A stretch of DNA of 64,000 nt from Streptococcus sanguinis (GCF_026781265.1 NZ_JAKUVC010000010.1:1-64000), one strand, 5' to 3'. Positions 38,937-51,060 are shown, numbered from the stretch's first letter. Numbers and translations: made by a program. Notes: generated by a model from the sequence alone, not told the origin.

Positions 38937-39809
38937 TTATTCTCCAAAGATTTCTTTTGAAAGTCTGCGGCCTGTAGGTGTTGTAGCTAGACCGCCTTCA
39001 GCTGTTTCTCTGAAAGCAGTAGGCAGACTTGACCCTACTTGATACATGGCGTCAATGACTTCGTCAACAGGAATTTTAGATTCGATTCCTGCAAGAGCCA
39101 TATCAGCTGCAATAAAGGCGTAACTGGCTCCCATAGCATTTCGCTTGACACAAGGCACTTCGACCAGACCAGCTACTGGATCACAAATCAAGCCCAGCAT
39201 GTTTTTAATGACAAAACAAATAGCTTGACTGGCTTGAAAAGGTGAACCTCCAGCAGCGAGAACTAAAGCAGCTGCACTCATAGCAGAAGCAGAGCCAACC
39301 TCAGCTTGACAGCCGCCTTCAGCACCCGAAATTGAGGCGTTATTGGCAATAACTAGGCCAAAAGCACCAGCAGTTAATAAAAAGTTTAGCTGTTCTTCTT
39401 CTGTAAGTCCTAATTTTTCAATAGCTGATGTAAGAACAGCTGGCAGACAGCCAGCGCTGCCGGCAGTAGGTGTTGCACAAACTAAACCCATTTTAGCATT
39501 ATGCTCATTGACAGCAATAGCATTTTTTGCAGCAGTCAGTACAGTGTGATCTGATAAAGCCTTTCCTGACTGGATATAGTGGTCAAGTTTAGCTGCGTCT
39601 CCGCCAGTCAAGCCACTCCGAGACTTGCTCTCATCCAGTCCAAGAAGGACAGAGGCTTTCATGACTTCCAGATTGCGAGCCATCAGTCGCAGGACTTCAT
39701 CTCTTTCACGACCAGTTAGTTCATACTCGGTAGCAATCATCAATTCTGCAACATTTCCTTGGTAATCCAAGTCAGCTTGCTCTACCAATTCTTTGATGGA
39801 ATAAAACAT
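38937..39809 (-). CDS. sdaAA: L-serine dehydratase, alpha subunit
   Basis: Iron-sulfur enzyme that deaminates L-serine to pyruvate and ammonia. The 290 residues have the cluster cysteines in CATPTAGSAGCLPAV, GGCQAEVG and LICDPVAGLVEVPC. It lies 8 bp after sdaAB and forms one enzyme with it. Confidence 0.95.
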   Translation of the reverse strand: MFYSIKELVEQADLDYQGNVAELMIATEYELTGRERDEVLRLMARNLEVMKASVLLGLDESKSRSGLTGGDAAKLDHYIQSGKALSDHTVLTAAKNAIAVNEHNAKMGLVCATPTAGSAGCLPAVLTSAIEKLGLTEEEQLNFLLTAGAFGLVIANNASISGAEGGCQAEVGSASAMSAAALVLAAGGSPFQASQAICFVIKNMLGLICDPVAGLVEVPCVKRNAMGASYAFIAADMALAGIESKIPVDEVIDAMYQVGSSLPTAFRETAEGGLATTPTGRRLSKEIFGE

Positions 39810-39817
39810 ATTTTCTC

Positions 39818-40489
39818 CTATTTAAAGAAATTCACATTATGCAGATGAGGAATATTGCGAATTTCATCGATAGCTTCCTCGCAGCTACGGCTGTCAACTT
39901 CAATAATCATAATCGCTTTTTCTCCAGCCTTCTCACGGGTAACATTCATCTGAGCTATATTGATATTGTAGCGTGACAGAGCTTCGGTGACATGGGCAAT
40001 CATACCTGGGACATCCTGGTGGACAATAATGATGGTCGGAGTATTCATGCTCAGAGATACTGAAAAGCCATTCAGCTCTGTTACTTGAATGTTGCCGCCA
40101 CCGATAGAGACTCCAGTCACACTGATTGTTTTACGGTCATTTTTGACTGTAATCTTGGTCGTATTGGGGTGGGGGGCATTGCTATCCTTTTGAATGGTCC
40201 AGACAATCTTGATACCGCGTTTATGGGCGATTTCAAGGCTGTTAGGAATCTCTGGATCATCTGTATCCATACCTAAAATCCCTGCTACAAGAGCTAAGTC
40301 AGTTCCGTGACCTCGGTAAGTTTTGGCAAAAGAGTTAAAGAGCTGGAATTCTACTTCTGTTGGCTCATCATTAAAAATAGAGGAGACAATTTTTCCGATA
40401 CGGACGGCGCCTGCTGTATGACTACTTGATGGGCCTATCATCACAGGTCCGATAATATCAAAAACAGATTGAAATCTTAGTGAAGTCAT
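39818..40489 (-). CDS. sdaAB: L-serine dehydratase, beta subunit
   Basis: Partner of sdaAA. The start MTSLRFQSVFDIIGP (223 residues) has AAGGAG upstream. It contains GPSSSHTAGAVRIG and a C-terminal ACT domain (IIIVHQDVPGMIAHVT) that may sense serine. An extended -10 (TGTTATAAT, 40521-40526, minus strand) lies upstream. Confidence 0.95.
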   Translation of the reverse strand: MTSLRFQSVFDIIGPVMIGPSSSHTAGAVRIGKIVSSIFNDEPTEVEFQLFNSFAKTYRGHGTDLALVAGILGMDTDDPEIPNSLEIAHKRGIKIVWTIQKDSNAPHPNTTKITVKNDRKTISVTGVSIGGGNIQVTELNGFSVSLSMNTPTIIIVHQDVPGMIAHVTEALSRYNINIAQMNVTREKAGEKAIMIIEVDSRSCEEAIDEIRNIPHLHNVNFFK

Positions 40490-40632
40490 GATTTCTCCTT
40501 GCAGCTTATTTATTATTTTCATTATAACAAAGTTAAGGGCTTTCTGCTGATTTTTTAAATGAATTAAAAGTGAATATTATAAAATTTTGTTAGAGGAGAA
40601 AGTAAACGAGAAAATTAATAACTTTACAGAGT

Positions 40633-40649
40633 TGTAAACATTATTTACA
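40633..40649. promoter_or_regulatory. GlnR-like box in the sdaAB-mnmA spacer
   Basis: TGTAA-N7-TTACA matches the GlnR operator TGTNAN7TNACA exactly. A TTTACA just to the left makes it part of a small cluster. It is over 100 bp from the sda -10, so its use is uncertain. Confidence 0.35.
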
Positions 40650-40676
40650 GTTGATAATTCTAGTTAAATTTCTGAT

Positions 40677-41909
<1,233 letters not shown>

Positions 41910-41910
41910 A

Positions 41911-42000
41911 TTGACAATTCAACATAATTTGCTAAAATAAGATAAGCAATGCCTATGATGGTCAAAGCTCATGGATGTTGCAGGCTTTTTGTCCTGCACT
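41911..42000 (+). promoter_or_regulatory. mnmG promoter and structured leader
   Basis: TTGACA (41911-41916), 16 bp and TAAAAT (41933-41938). The leader of about 100 nt holds the hairpin GCAGG-ctttttg-TCCTGC (41980-41997). No known riboswitch is recognised. Confidence 0.7.
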
Positions 42001-42046
42001 TCTAGAGACTTGGCCTTTTTTGGTGAAAAAATGAGGGAAAAAGAAA

Positions 42047-43954
42047 ATGACACACAATTTTACTGAAAGTTATGATATTATCGTGATTGGAGCAGGGCAT
42101 GCTGGGGTTGAGGCATCGCTTGCTGCTAGTCGAATGGGTTGTAAGGTTCTTTTGGCAACCATCAATATTGAGATGCTGGCTTTTATGCCCTGCAATCCAT
42201 CTATCGGAGGGTCTGCTAAAGGCATTGTTGTCCGTGAAGTAGATGCTTTGGGCGGTGAGATGGCAAAGAATATTGACAAGAGCTATATTCAGATGAAAAT
42301 GCTGAACACAGGTAAGGGTCCTGCAGTGCGGGCTCTTCGGGCGCAGGCGGATAAGGAAGTTTACTCCAAAGAAATGCGGAAGACTGTCGAAAATCAAGAA
42401 AATCTAACCTTGCGGCAAACTATGATTAATGAAATCTTGGTAGAAGATGGTAAGGTAATTGGGGTTAAGACAGCGACCCATCAGGAGTATGCGGCTAAAG
42501 CTGTTATTGTTACAACTGGAACAGCCTTGCGGGGAGAAATTATCATTGGTGATCTCAAGTATTCATCTGGTCCTAACCATAGTCTGGCAGCCATTCCTTT
42601 AGCAGATAACCTACGGGATCTAGGTTTTGAAATTGGTCGTTTTAAGACCGGAACGCCACCGCGTGTCAAGGCGTCATCTATCAATTATGATGTGACCGAG
42701 ATTCAGCCAGGTGATGAAAAGGCCAATCATTTCTCTTACACTTCTCGTGATGAAGACTATGTGAAAGATCAAGTTCCTTGCTGGTTGACTTATACCAATA
42801 CAGAAAGTCATGAGATCATCCAAAATAACCTGCATCGGGCGCCTATGTTTTCAGGAGTAGTAAAGGGTGTGGGGCCACGTTATTGCCCGTCTATTGAGGA
42901 TAAGATTGTCCGTTTTGCAGACAAAGAGCGCCACCAACTTTTCTTAGAGCCTGAGGGCCGTGATACGGAAGAAGTTTATGTGCAAGGGCTATCAACCAGT
43001 CTGCCAGAAGATGTCCAGAAAGACTTGGTTCACTCTATCAAAGGTCTAGAAAATGCTGAGATGATGCGGACAGGCTATGCCATTGAATACGATATGATTA
43101 TGCCCCATCAGTTGCGGGCAACCTTGGAAACCAAGAAAATTTCAGGGCTCTTTACAGCAGGTCAGACCAATGGGACTTCTGGTTATGAAGAAGCTGCAGG
43201 TCAAGGGATTATCGCTGGGATTAATGCGGCCTTGAAGATCCAAGGTAAGCCAGAGTTAATCTTGAAGCGCAGTGATGGTTACATTGGAGTCATGATTGAT
43301 GATTTGGTGACCAAGGGGACCGTAGAACCTTATCGACTCTTGACTAGCCGAGCTGAGTACCGTTTGATTCTCCGCCATGACAATGCCGATATGCGTTTGA
43401 CAGAGATGGGACGAGAAATTGGTCTTGTAGATTATGAGCGCTGGGCTCGTTTCGAGATTAAAAAGAATCAATTTGACAATGAAATGAAGCGTTTGGAATC
43501 TATCAAACTAAAACCTGTCAAGGGAACAAACGCTAAAGTAGAAGAGCTTGGCTTTAAGCCTCTGACGGATGCAGTAACTGCCAAAGAATTTATGCGGCGT
43601 CCAGAAGTGTCTTATCAAGATGTGGTTCAATTCATTGGTCCGGCAGCAGAGGAACTTGATGAAAAGATTATTGAGCTAATTGAGACAGAGATTAAGTACG
43701 AAGGCTATATTTCTAAAGCTCTCGATCAGGTTGAAAAGATGAAGCGCATGGAAGAGAAGCGGATTCCGGCTAATATTGACTGGGATGATATTGACTCAAT
43801 TGCGACAGAAGCACGACAGAAGTTTAAGAAAATTAATCCAGAAACGATTGGTCAGGCTAGTCGTATTTCTGGTGTCAATCCAGCAGATATTTCCATTTTG
43901 ATGGTTTACTTAGAAGGCAAATCTAGAAGCATTTCTAAAAATCAAGCGAAGTAA
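42047..43954 (+). CDS. mnmG: tRNA uridine-5-carboxymethylaminomethyl modification enzyme MnmG
   Basis: FAD-dependent partner of MnmE in making cmnm5U34. The 635 residues have the dinucleotide-binding motif [13 protein letters not shown], a conserved PCNPSIGG loop and [18 protein letters not shown], written here in part as the FAD site. The length matches GidA. A terminator follows. Confidence 0.97.
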   Translation: MTHNFTESYDIIVIGAGHAGVEASLAASRMGCKVLLATINIEMLAFMPCNPSIGGSAKGIVVREVDALGGEMAKNIDKSYIQMKMLNTGKGPAVRALRAQADKEVYSKEMRKTVENQENLTLRQTMINEILVEDGKVIGVKTATHQEYAAKAVIVTTGTALRGEIIIGDLKYSSGPNHSLAAIPLADNLRDLGFEIGRFKTGTPPRVKASSINYDVTEIQPGDEKANHFSYTSRDEDYVKDQVPCWLTYTNTESHEIIQNNLHRAPMFSGVVKGVGPRYCPSIEDKIVRFADKERHQLFLEPEGRDTEEVYVQGLSTSLPEDVQKDLVHSIKGLENAEMMRTGYAIEYDMIMPHQLRATLETKKISGLFTAGQTNGTSGYEEAAGQGIIAGINAALKIQGKPELILKRSDGYIGVMIDDLVTKGTVEPYRLLTSRAEYRLILRHDNADMRLTEMGREIGLVDYERWARFEIKKNQFDNEMKRLESIKLKPVKGTNAKVEELGFKPLTDAVTAKEFMRRPEVSYQDVVQFIGPAAEELDEKIIELIETEIKYEGYISKALDQVEKMKRMEEKRIPANIDWDDIDSIATEARQKFKKINPETIGQASRISGVNPADISILMVYLEGKSRSISKNQAK

Positions 43955-43961
43955 CTCTTTT

Positions 43962-43996
43962 AAAAGGCTTAGTTTCCTTTGGGAAGCAGCCTTTTT
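43962..43996 (+). terminator. Terminator of mnmG
   Basis: AAAAGGCT pairs with AGCCTTTT, and an inner TTTCC/GGGAA stem adds to it. Five T follow. Confidence 0.8.
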
Positions 43997-44115
43997 GTGT
44001 AAATTTACAAGAGGTTTACAAGATTGTAAACTTTGAAAGACTATTTTTCGCTTCCTTTACCCTTCTTAAATGCTTTTATTATTGGGAGAAATTCGCTTTT
44101 TTCTTGGATTTATGG

Positions 44116-44121
44116 TAAAAT
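44116..44121 (+). promoter_or_regulatory. gdpP promoter -10
   Basis: TGGTAAAAT is an extended -10 about 20 nt before the gdpP start. No strong -35 is seen. Confidence 0.5.
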
Positions 44122-44141
44122 GGCGGAATAAGAGGTCTATG

Positions 44142-46133
44142 ATGAAAAAATTTCGTTTTGCCCCAATTCACTTGGCGATGGCGGGTCTAATTTCCTTTAT
44201 AATCTTAGCCATCTGTCTGAGGCTTTTTGGTGATAGTTTAGCCATGCTAGCTGCTCTTATGCTTGTGCTGGCTCTTTTGATTGTGCTTTTTATCCAGCAA
44301 CAGAGAGTATCCGAGCTAGATGAGATTGAGCAGATTCATTATGTCAATCATCAAGCAGAAGGAAGCCTCGCTTCCTTGCTGGATAAGATGCCAGTTGGTG
44401 TCATTAAAATTAGTGAAGATAATGATGATGTAGAGTGGTTTAATCCATATGCAGAACTGATTTTTACAACCGAAGATGGTGATTTTGATGCTGATATGCT
44501 CAAGAATATCATGAAGGCTGCTTATTCAGACTCTGGTCATTATGCTACGGTTGGAGACAAGAAATATTCAGTTTACTTGGACCGTGCATCCAGTGTGTTT
44601 TATTTTTTTGATGCATCCAATGAATATGAAGCCACTGTTGGTCTGGTAACAACACGCCCAGTAATCGGGATTATCTCGGTGGATAATTATGATGATTTAG
44701 AAGATGTCGTTTCTGATACGGATATCAGTCTTATCAATAGCTTTGTGGCCAACTTCGTAGCAGAATTTTCTGAGCAGTTTCACATGTTTTACCGTCGGGT
44801 TGGCATGGATCGGTTCTATCTTTTTACGGATTACACAGTGCTGGAACAGCTGATGGAAAATAAATTTTCTATCATTGATCAATTTCGGACAGAAGCTAAA
44901 AATCGAGAGTTGTCACTGACACTCAGTATGGGCTTTTCTTATGGTGATGGCAATCATGATGAAATCGGTCGGGTCGCCCTGCTTAACCTCAACTTAGCTG
45001 AAGTTCGGGGCGGGGATCAAGCTGTCGTCAAAGAAAATAATGACAACATGAATCCAATCTTCTTTGGTGGAGGAACGGCGTCAGCTGTTAAGCGCACGCG
45101 CACCCGTACTCGGGCTATGATGACTGCGATTTCTGATAAGATTAAGAGTGTGGATCAGGTCTTTATAGTTGGACATAAAAATCTGGATATGGATGCCTTG
45201 GGCTCTTCTCTTGGCATGCAGCTCTTTGCTAGTAATATCATTGAGAAAGCTTATGTGGTCTATGATCCGTCCCAGATGGCTTCTGACATTGAGCGCTCCA
45301 TTACAAAGCTCCAGCAGGAAGGGGCTGACTATCTGGTGCCGCTTTCTGAAGCAGTAAATATGGTGACCAATCGTTCTCTTTTGATTATGGTTGACCATTC
45401 CAAGATATCTCTGACTCTGTCTAAGGATTTCTTTGATCAATTCAGTCAGATTATCGTAGTTGACCACCATCGTCGTGATGAAGATTTTCCAGAAAATGCT
45501 GTCATTGCCTATATCGAAAGTGGGGCTAGCAGTGCCAGTGAGTTGGTAACGGAGCTGATTCAGTTCCAGAATTCTAAAAAGAACCGTCTCAGTAAGATGC
45601 AAGCCAGCCTTCTCATGGCGGGGATCATGCTTGATACCAAAGGCTTTTCAGCTCGAGTCACCAGTCGGACCTTTGATGTGGCCAGCTATCTACGGACTCG
45701 GGGCAGTGATAGTGTTGTGATTCAGGATATTTCCGCTACGAATTTTGAGGAATATCGTGCGATTAATGAGCTGATTTTAAATGGCAAGAAGATTTTGCCA
45801 AATGTCATTGTAGCAGCTGGTCCAGAGGAGAACACTTATGATACGGTTGTCATCAGTAAGGCAGCTGATACCATGCTCTCGATGTCAGGAATTGAAGCTA
45901 CTTTTGTCGTAAGCAAGAATACCAAAGGCTATGTGTCTATTTCGGCTCGCAGTCGCAGCAAGATAAATGTTCAGCGAATTATGGAAAAGCTGGGCGGTGG
46001 CGGTCATTTCAATCTGGCGGCAGCTCAAATTGAAGGTAAAACAGTTTCTGAGGTCCTTCAGTCGCTGAATCAAGAAATTATGGACCAAGTCATTAAAGAG
46101 GAAGTAATAATAGACGAGGAGAAAAAAGGATGA
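44142..46133 (+). CDS. gdpP: Cyclic-di-AMP phosphodiesterase GdpP
   Basis: Membrane enzyme that hydrolyses c-di-AMP to pApA. It has two membrane helices near the N-terminus, a degenerate PAS region, a degenerate GGDEF domain and the DHH ([11 protein letters not shown]) and DHHA1 ([12 protein letters not shown]) catalytic domains. The start [10 protein letters not shown] (663 residues) has AGAGG upstream. The frame can be extended to 44070 without a ribosome site. Its stop overlaps rplI by 4 bp (ATGA). Confidence 0.95.
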   Translation: MKKFRFAPIHLAMAGLISFIILAICLRLFGDSLAMLAALMLVLALLIVLFIQQQRVSELDEIEQIHYVNHQAEGSLASLLDKMPVGVIKISEDNDDVEWFNPYAELIFTTEDGDFDADMLKNIMKAAYSDSGHYATVGDKKYSVYLDRASSVFYFFDASNEYEATVGLVTTRPVIGIISVDNYDDLEDVVSDTDISLINSFVANFVAEFSEQFHMFYRRVGMDRFYLFTDYTVLEQLMENKFSIIDQFRTEAKNRELSLTLSMGFSYGDGNHDEIGRVALLNLNLAEVRGGDQAVVKENNDNMNPIFFGGGTASAVKRTRTRTRAMMTAISDKIKSVDQVFIVGHKNLDMDALGSSLGMQLFASNIIEKAYVVYDPSQMASDIERSITKLQQEGADYLVPLSEAVNMVTNRSLLIMVDHSKISLTLSKDFFDQFSQIIVVDHHRRDEDFPENAVIAYIESGASSASELVTELIQFQNSKKNRLSKMQASLLMAGIMLDTKGFSARVTSRTFDVASYLRTRGSDSVVIQDISATNFEEYRAINELILNGKKILPNVIVAAGPEENTYDTVVISKAADTMLSMSGIEATFVVSKNTKGYVSISARSRSKINVQRIMEKLGGGGHFNLAAAQIEGKTVSEVLQSLNQEIMDQVIKEEVIIDEEKKG

Positions 46134-46582
46134 AAGTAATTTTTTTAGCAGATGTAAAAGGCAAGGGCAAAAAAGGCGAAATCAAGGAAATGCCGACTGG
46201 CTATGCTCAAAATTTTCTGATTAAGAAAAATTTAGCCAAGGAAGCAACAGCGCAGGCTATTGGTGAGCTGCTCGGCAAGCAAAAGTCCGAAGAAAAAGCC
46301 CACGCGGAACTAGTGGCAGAAGCTCAAGCTATTAAAGCTAAGTTAGCAGAAGAAGCTACTCTTGTTGAATTTACTGAAAAAGTTGGTCCGGACGGCCGCA
46401 CCTTTGGCTCTATTACCAGCAAGAAAATAGCAGAAGAGCTGCAGAAGCAGTTTGGCATTAAAATTGACAAACGGCATATTAAGGTGGACTCACCGATTCG
46501 CTCCATTGGTCTGATAGATGTTCCAGTGAAAATTTATCAGGATATAACTGGGGTGATTCGTTTGCGGGTTAAAGAAGGATAA
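46130..46582 (+). CDS. rplI: 50S ribosomal protein L9
   Basis: 150 residues with the L9 N-terminal signature ([20 protein letters not shown]), a long helix and the C-terminal rRNA-binding domain ([20 protein letters not shown]). It is coupled to gdpP through ATGA and followed by dnaB, the order common in Firmicutes. Confidence 0.98.
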   Translation: MKVIFLADVKGKGKKGEIKEMPTGYAQNFLIKKNLAKEATAQAIGELLGKQKSEEKAHAELVAEAQAIKAKLAEEATLVEFTEKVGPDGRTFGSITSKKIAEELQKQFGIKIDKRHIKVDSPIRSIGLIDVPVKIYQDITGVIRLRVKEG

Positions 46583-46608
46583 TAGTGATTTGAAGGAAGG
46601 ATTTACCG

Positions 46609-47964
46609 ATGGCAGAGATTGATGAACTCCGAGCTCAGCCTCAGGATATTTTAGCGGAGCAGTCCGTCTTAGGAGCCATTTTCATTGATGAGAGCAAACT
46701 GGTCTTTGTTCGTGAGTATATCGAGCCTGCTGACTTCTTCAAGTATGCCAATCGCTTGATTTTCAAGGCTATGATTGACTTGGCTGACCGCGGCGATGCC
46801 ATTGATGCAACGACGGTTCGTAATATTTTGGATAGTCAGGGTGACCTGCAGAATATCGGCGGTCTCAGCTACTTGGTGGAAGTGGTCAATTCTGTGCCAA
46901 CCTCTGCCAATGCTGAATACTATGCTAAAATCGTTGCAGAAAAGGCTATTCTAAGGCGGCTGATTTCGCGTCTGACAGAGTCTATCAATCAAGCCTACGA
47001 TGGTGACCGTCTGTCAGAGGAAATTATTGCCGGAGCTGAAAAAGCTCTGATTGATGTCAGTGAGACGGCCAACCGCAGTGGCTTTAAAAATATCCGTGAT
47101 GTGCTGAATCTTAACTTTGGCAATCTGGAGGCTCGGTCTCTGCAGACATCGGATATCACTGGGATTGCGACTGGCTATCGTGAGTTGGACAAGATGACGA
47201 CTGGTCTGCATGAGGAAGAGTTAATCATTCTAGCGGCTCGGCCAGCGGTCGGAAAGACGGCCTTTGCTCTTAATATTGCTCAGAATATCGGAACCAAGCT
47301 GGATAAGACTGTAGCCATTTTCTCTTTGGAAATGGGGGCGGAGAGCTTGGTGGACCGGATGTTGGCTTCTGAAGGGGTGATTAACTCTCATTCCATTCGT
47401 ACGGGGCAACTGACAGATGAAGAGTGGCAGAAGTATACTATTGCGACAGCTAATCTGGCCAACGCTAGTATTTATATCGATGATACACCAGGGATTCGGA
47501 TTACAGAGATTCGCTCGCGGGCTCGAAAGCTTGCCCAGGAAACGGGGAATCTAGGGCTGGTCTTAATTGACTATCTGCAGCTGATTACGGGAACTGGTCG
47601 TGAAAACCGCCAACAAGAGGTTTCGGAAATTTCCCGGCAGTTGAAAATCTTGGCTAAGGAACTCAAGGTGCCGGTCATTGCGCTGAGTCAGCTCTCGCGT
47701 GGCGTGGAGCAGCGGCAGGATAAGCGACCAGTGCTGTCTGATATTCGGGAATCAGGTTCCATTGAGCAGGATGCGGATATCGTTGCCTTCCTTTACCGGG
47801 ATGATTATTATGATCGAGCTGGTGAGGAGGAAGAAGGCATTCCCAACAACAAGGTTGAAGTCATTATCGAGAAAAACCGGAGTGGAGCGCGTGGTACAGT
47901 AGAGTTAATTTTCCAGAAAGAGTATAATAAATTCTCAAGTATTTCCAAAAGAGAGGACGAATAA
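46609..47964 (+). CDS. dnaB: Replicative DNA helicase DnaB
   Basis: Hexameric 5'-3' helicase at the fork (called DnaC in Bacillus). The 451 residues have an N-terminal primase-contact domain starting QPQDILAEQSVLGAIFID, a RecA-like core with Walker A ARPAVGKTAFAL, VLIDYLQLI and ALSQLSRGVEQR. There is no intein. Confidence 0.97.
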   Translation: MAEIDELRAQPQDILAEQSVLGAIFIDESKLVFVREYIEPADFFKYANRLIFKAMIDLADRGDAIDATTVRNILDSQGDLQNIGGLSYLVEVVNSVPTSANAEYYAKIVAEKAILRRLISRLTESINQAYDGDRLSEEIIAGAEKALIDVSETANRSGFKNIRDVLNLNFGNLEARSLQTSDITGIATGYRELDKMTTGLHEEELIILAARPAVGKTAFALNIAQNIGTKLDKTVAIFSLEMGAESLVDRMLASEGVINSHSIRTGQLTDEEWQKYTIATANLANASIYIDDTPGIRITEIRSRARKLAQETGNLGLVLIDYLQLITGTGRENRQQEVSEISRQLKILAKELKVPVIALSQLSRGVEQRQDKRPVLSDIRESGSIEQDADIVAFLYRDDYYDRAGEEEEGIPNNKVEVIIEKNRSGARGTVELIFQKEYNKFSSISKREDE

Positions 47965-47966
47965 AG

Positions 47967-48242
47967 ATGAGTGATGCATTTACAGATGTGGCAAAAATGA
48001 AAAAAATCAAAGAAGATATCAAGGCGCATGAAGGACAAATCGTTGAGATGACGCTGGAAAACGGTCGTAAGCGCCAAAAAAGCAAGCAAGGCCGTCTGAT
48101 TGAAGTCTATCCGTCTTTGTTTATCGTGGAATATTCCAACGAAGGCGGTCAGCCAGGGGAAATCTCCAATACCTATGTGGAGTCTTATACTTATTCTGAC
48201 ATTTTGACAGAAAAGAACCTCATCCGTTATTTTGATGAATAG
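47967..48242 (+). CDS. veg: Veg family protein
   Basis: 91 residues matching Veg (HEGQIVEMTLENGRKR...). In B. subtilis Veg stimulates biofilm matrix genes. Its job in Streptococcus is unproven. It starts 2 bp after dnaB and is followed by a terminator. Confidence 0.88.
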   Translation: MSDAFTDVAKMKKIKEDIKAHEGQIVEMTLENGRKRQKSKQGRLIEVYPSLFIVEYSNEGGQPGEISNTYVESYTYSDILTEKNLIRYFDE

Positions 48243-48263
48243 AAAGGTCCAGTGGGCCTTTTT
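48242..48263 (+). terminator. Terminator after veg
   Basis: AAAGGTCC and GGGCCTTT pair (one G-T) around AGT, followed by TTT. Confidence 0.75.
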
Positions 48264-48337
48264 ACTTATATTTGAAGCAATTCCTCAGTCAAAGCGACTT
48301 ATACAGGGTATGATAAAAAAGAAAACAGGTGGTCATC

Positions 48338-48961
48338 ATGATTAAAAATTTAGTTTTTGATTTGGGCAATGTTCTGATTGAATGGAATTCTGAGAAAAAC
48401 TTGACATATTTTGAACCTGAGAAAGAGCGGCGGCAGGTTCTTAGGCAGGTCATTTTTGAGTCGGGTGTCTGGCATCAGACGGACAAGGGAGAGCTGAGTT
48501 TGAAAGAAGCCTGTGAGGAAGTCATGGCTCAGTTGGACGTTTCCTATCATTCCGCCATTAAGAATATCTTTTATCATTGGTATGAGGTTGTGCATGTTTA
48601 CAGTGATTTACAGGAAAGGATTCAGGTATGGGCTGACCAGGGCTATGGAATCTATATCTTGTCAACCACTTGTGAGATTTTTTATCATATTGAAAAAGCT
48701 GGTTTGTTGCCCATTTACCCACTGCTGTCGGGCTATATCCTTTCCTCAGAGGTCGGTGTTGTCAAGCCGGAAGCAGAGATTTACCAAAAGCTCTTGAAAA
48801 AGTATGGTTTGAATCCAGTAGAATCCGTCTTCATTGATGATATTCAGGCTAACTTAGATACGGCAGCTGAACTGGGCTTTGAAACTATTTTATCCACAAG
48901 TGAGACTGAGAATATCAGTGCTATGGAGACTTTGCTGGCTGTGAAAGGGAAGTTTGGCTGA
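48338..48961 (+). CDS. HAD hydrolase, YihX-like
   Basis: 207 residues from MIKNLVFDLGNVL. Motif I is FDLGNV, with Gly where most HAD phosphatases have the second Asp, as in the YihX and epoxide-hydrolase-like subgroup. Later motifs are STT, the Lys of VVKPEAEIY and FIDDIQANLD. It may act on sugar phosphates. Substrate unknown. GGTGG lies upstream of the start. Confidence 0.8.
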   Translation: MIKNLVFDLGNVLIEWNSEKNLTYFEPEKERRQVLRQVIFESGVWHQTDKGELSLKEACEEVMAQLDVSYHSAIKNIFYHWYEVVHVYSDLQERIQVWADQGYGIYILSTTCEIFYHIEKAGLLPIYPLLSGYILSSEVGVVKPEAEIYQKLLKKYGLNPVESVFIDDIQANLDTAAELGFETILSTSETENISAMETLLAVKGKFG

Positions 48962-49016
48962 TTGATGATAGTTTGCTTTACTTATAGTTGAAAAGGAGTG
49001 AGTCCAAGCTCCAACC

Positions 49017-49045
49017 TTGACATTTGCTTATGATTGCGCTATCAT
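49017..49045 (+). promoter_or_regulatory. Promoter of the thiamin-precursor transporter operon
   Basis: TTGACA (49017-49022), 17 bp and TATCAT (49040-49045), directly before the TPP riboswitch. Confidence 0.8.
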
Positions 49046-49054
49046 AGTCCTATA

Positions 49055-49140
49055 TATGGGAGTCTGTGTACAGTCTGAGAGGAAGTGTAAGCTTCGACCG
49101 CACCTGATCTGGGTAATGCCAGCGTAGGAAACATGCCTAA
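49055..49140 (+). ncRNA. TPP riboswitch (THI element)
   Basis: The conserved thi-box parts are present: CTGAGAGG in the first arm and ACCTGATCTGGGTAATGCCA followed by GCGTAGGAAA in the second. When it binds thiamin pyrophosphate, the downstream terminator (49158-49192) probably forms and shuts off the transporter. Confidence 0.95.
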
Positions 49141-49157
49141 AATTGTGGTATTTGTGC

Positions 49158-49192
49158 GCCTTTTCCATATATGGAAAAGGCCTTTTCTTTTA
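49158..49192 (+). terminator. Riboswitch-controlled terminator
   Basis: A perfect 24-bp palindrome (GCCTTTTCCATA and its reverse complement, 49158-49181) is followed by CTTTTCTTTT. TATATATGG in the aptamer's 5' flank (49051-49059) could pair with it as an antiterminator. Confidence 0.85.
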
Positions 49193-49264
49193 TCATCTTT
49201 TCAAAAGTTTGATGATTGAAAGAATTGCAGGGCCCAAAATAAATGAAGGGAGGAAAACTAATCA

Positions 49265-50017
49265 ATGAAAGCACTACAAAGGCTGATGCGGCAGCAAATC
49301 GGTCTCTTAGGGATGCTGGGTGTACTTGTCATCTGGCAGGTCATGGGCTGGCTCAAGCTCTTGCCCAAGTTTATCCTGCCGACACCTCTGGAAATTGGTC
49401 AGGCCTTTATCAGAGATGCTGGTTTTCTAGCAAGTCATAGCTGGGCCACCTTAAAAGTAGCCTTGCTGGGTTTAGTCTTGGGCGTCATTTTGGCTTGTAT
49501 ATTAGCTATACTCATGGACAGCATGAGCTGGCTCAATGATCTGATTTATCCCATGATGGTCGTGGTGCAGACGATTCCGACCATTGCTTTGGCGCCAATT
49601 CTGGTTCTCTGGCTGGGTTATGGGATTTTGCCCAAGATTGTGCTCATTATTCTGACGACGACTTTTCCGATTATCGTCAGTATTCTGGACGGTTTTCGGC
49701 ATTGTGACCGGGATACTCTGACTCTCTTTGAGCTTATGCAGGCCAATCGCTGGCAGATTCTCTGGCATTTTAAGATTCCGGCTAGCTTGCCTTATTTCTA
49801 TGCGGGTCTGAGGGTGAGTGTTTCCTACGCCTTTATCACGACCGTGGTTTCTGAATGGCTGGGCGGTTTTGAAGGCTTGGGTGTCTATATGATTCAGTCT
49901 AAGAAGCTTTTCCAGTACGACACCATGTTTGCTATTATCATATTGGTTTCGGTTATCAGTCTTCTGGGGATGAAGCTGGTGGCTGTCAGTGAAAAATATG
50001 TCATTAAGTGGAAATAG
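49265..50017 (+). CDS. thiX: ABC transporter permease ThiX (thiamin pyrimidine precursor)
   Basis: 250 residues with about six membrane helices and the permease coupling loop (EWLGGFEGLGVYMIQS), like the SsuC/TauC family. Location under a TPP riboswitch and next to a ThiY-like binding protein points to uptake of N-formyl-aminopyrimidine (HMP precursor). The exact ligand is inference. It overlaps the region before the next gene. Confidence 0.88.
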   Translation: MKALQRLMRQQIGLLGMLGVLVIWQVMGWLKLLPKFILPTPLEIGQAFIRDAGFLASHSWATLKVALLGLVLGVILACILAILMDSMSWLNDLIYPMMVVVQTIPTIALAPILVLWLGYGILPKIVLIILTTTFPIIVSILDGFRHCDRDTLTLFELMQANRWQILWHFKIPASLPYFYAGLRVSVSYAFITTVVSEWLGGFEGLGVYMIQSKKLFQYDTMFAIIILVSVISLLGMKLVAVSEKYVIKWK

Positions 50018-50061
50018 GAGCTCAGCTCTGCTATTTTCCAAAGAAAGAAAAGAGGATAATG

Positions 50062-51060
50062 ATGAAAAAAAGTTACAAAATGCTGCTGGCAGGTTTAGCT
50101 GCCGTGTCTATCTTTGGTCTAGCGGCTTGCAGTCAGTCAGGCTCGGAGTCAGCTAAGAAGGATAAAAAGATTGATTTTATCCTAGACTGGTCACCTAACA
50201 CCAACCATACCGGCCTTTATGTGGCTCAGGAAAAAGGCTACTTCAAGGAAGCAGGCGTGGATGTGGATATCAAGTTGCCGCCTGAAGATAGCAGTTCGGA
50301 TTTGATTATCAACGGCAAGGCACCTTTTGGTATTTACTTCCAGGACTCCATGGCTAAAAAACTGGATAAGGGCGCAGAAATCACAGCTGTTGCCGCTATT
50401 GTAGAGCACAATACTTCGGGTATCATTTCCAAGAAGTCTGCAGGGATTACAACTCCTAAGGATCTGGCTGGCAAGAAATATGGCACCTGGAATGATCCAG
50501 TGGAGCTGGGCATGCTTAAAACCTTGGTTGAAAGCCAAGGCGGTCAGTTTGATGAGGTAGAAAAAGTTCCTAACAACGATTCCAACTCTATTACGCCGAT
50601 TGAAAATGGTTTGTTTGATGCAGCCTGGATTTATCATGGCTGGGACGGCATCATGGCAGAGACGCAAGGCATGGACACTAATTTCTTTTACATGAAGGAT
50701 TACGTCAAGGAGTTTGACTACTATTCTCCAGTGATTATTGCTAATAATGATTATCTCAAGAAGAATCCGGAAGAGGCGAAAAAGGTTCTTCAGGCCATCA
50801 AAAAAGGCTATCAATATGCTATGGAACATCCTGAAGAAGCAGCGGATATTTTAATCAAGCATGCGCCGGAATTGAAAAACAAGCGCGACTTTGTCTTGGC
50901 TTCCCAAAAATATCTGTCTGAGCAATATGCATCGGATAAGGACAAGTGGGGTCAGTTTGAGGCTAGCCGCTGGAACGCCTTTTACAAATGGGCCAAGGAT
51001 AATGGTATCGTGGACAATGACTTGAGTGACAAGGGATTCAGCAATGAATTTGTGAAATAA
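50062..51060 (+). CDS. thiY: Substrate-binding lipoprotein ThiY
   Basis: 332 residues with a lipobox LAAC and an NMT1/THI5-like fold (DFILDWSPNTNHTGLYVAQEKGYF, in two parts), the family that binds pyrimidine precursors of thiamin. The start MKKSYKML has AGAGGAT upstream. The longer frame from 50008 is rejected because it puts the signal peptide inside the protein. Its stop overlaps the ATPase start by one base. Confidence 0.9.
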   Translation: MKKSYKMLLAGLAAVSIFGLAACSQSGSESAKKDKKIDFILDWSPNTNHTGLYVAQEKGYFKEAGVDVDIKLPPEDSSSDLIINGKAPFGIYFQDSMAKKLDKGAEITAVAAIVEHNTSGIISKKSAGITTPKDLAGKKYGTWNDPVELGMLKTLVESQGGQFDEVEKVPNNDSNSITPIENGLFDAAWIYHGWDGIMAETQGMDTNFFYMKDYVKEFDYYSPVIIANNDYLKKNPEEAKKVLQAIKKGYQYAMEHPEEAADILIKHAPELKNKRDFVLASQKYLSEQYASDKDKWGQFEASRWNAFYKWAKDNGIVDNDLSDKGFSNEFVK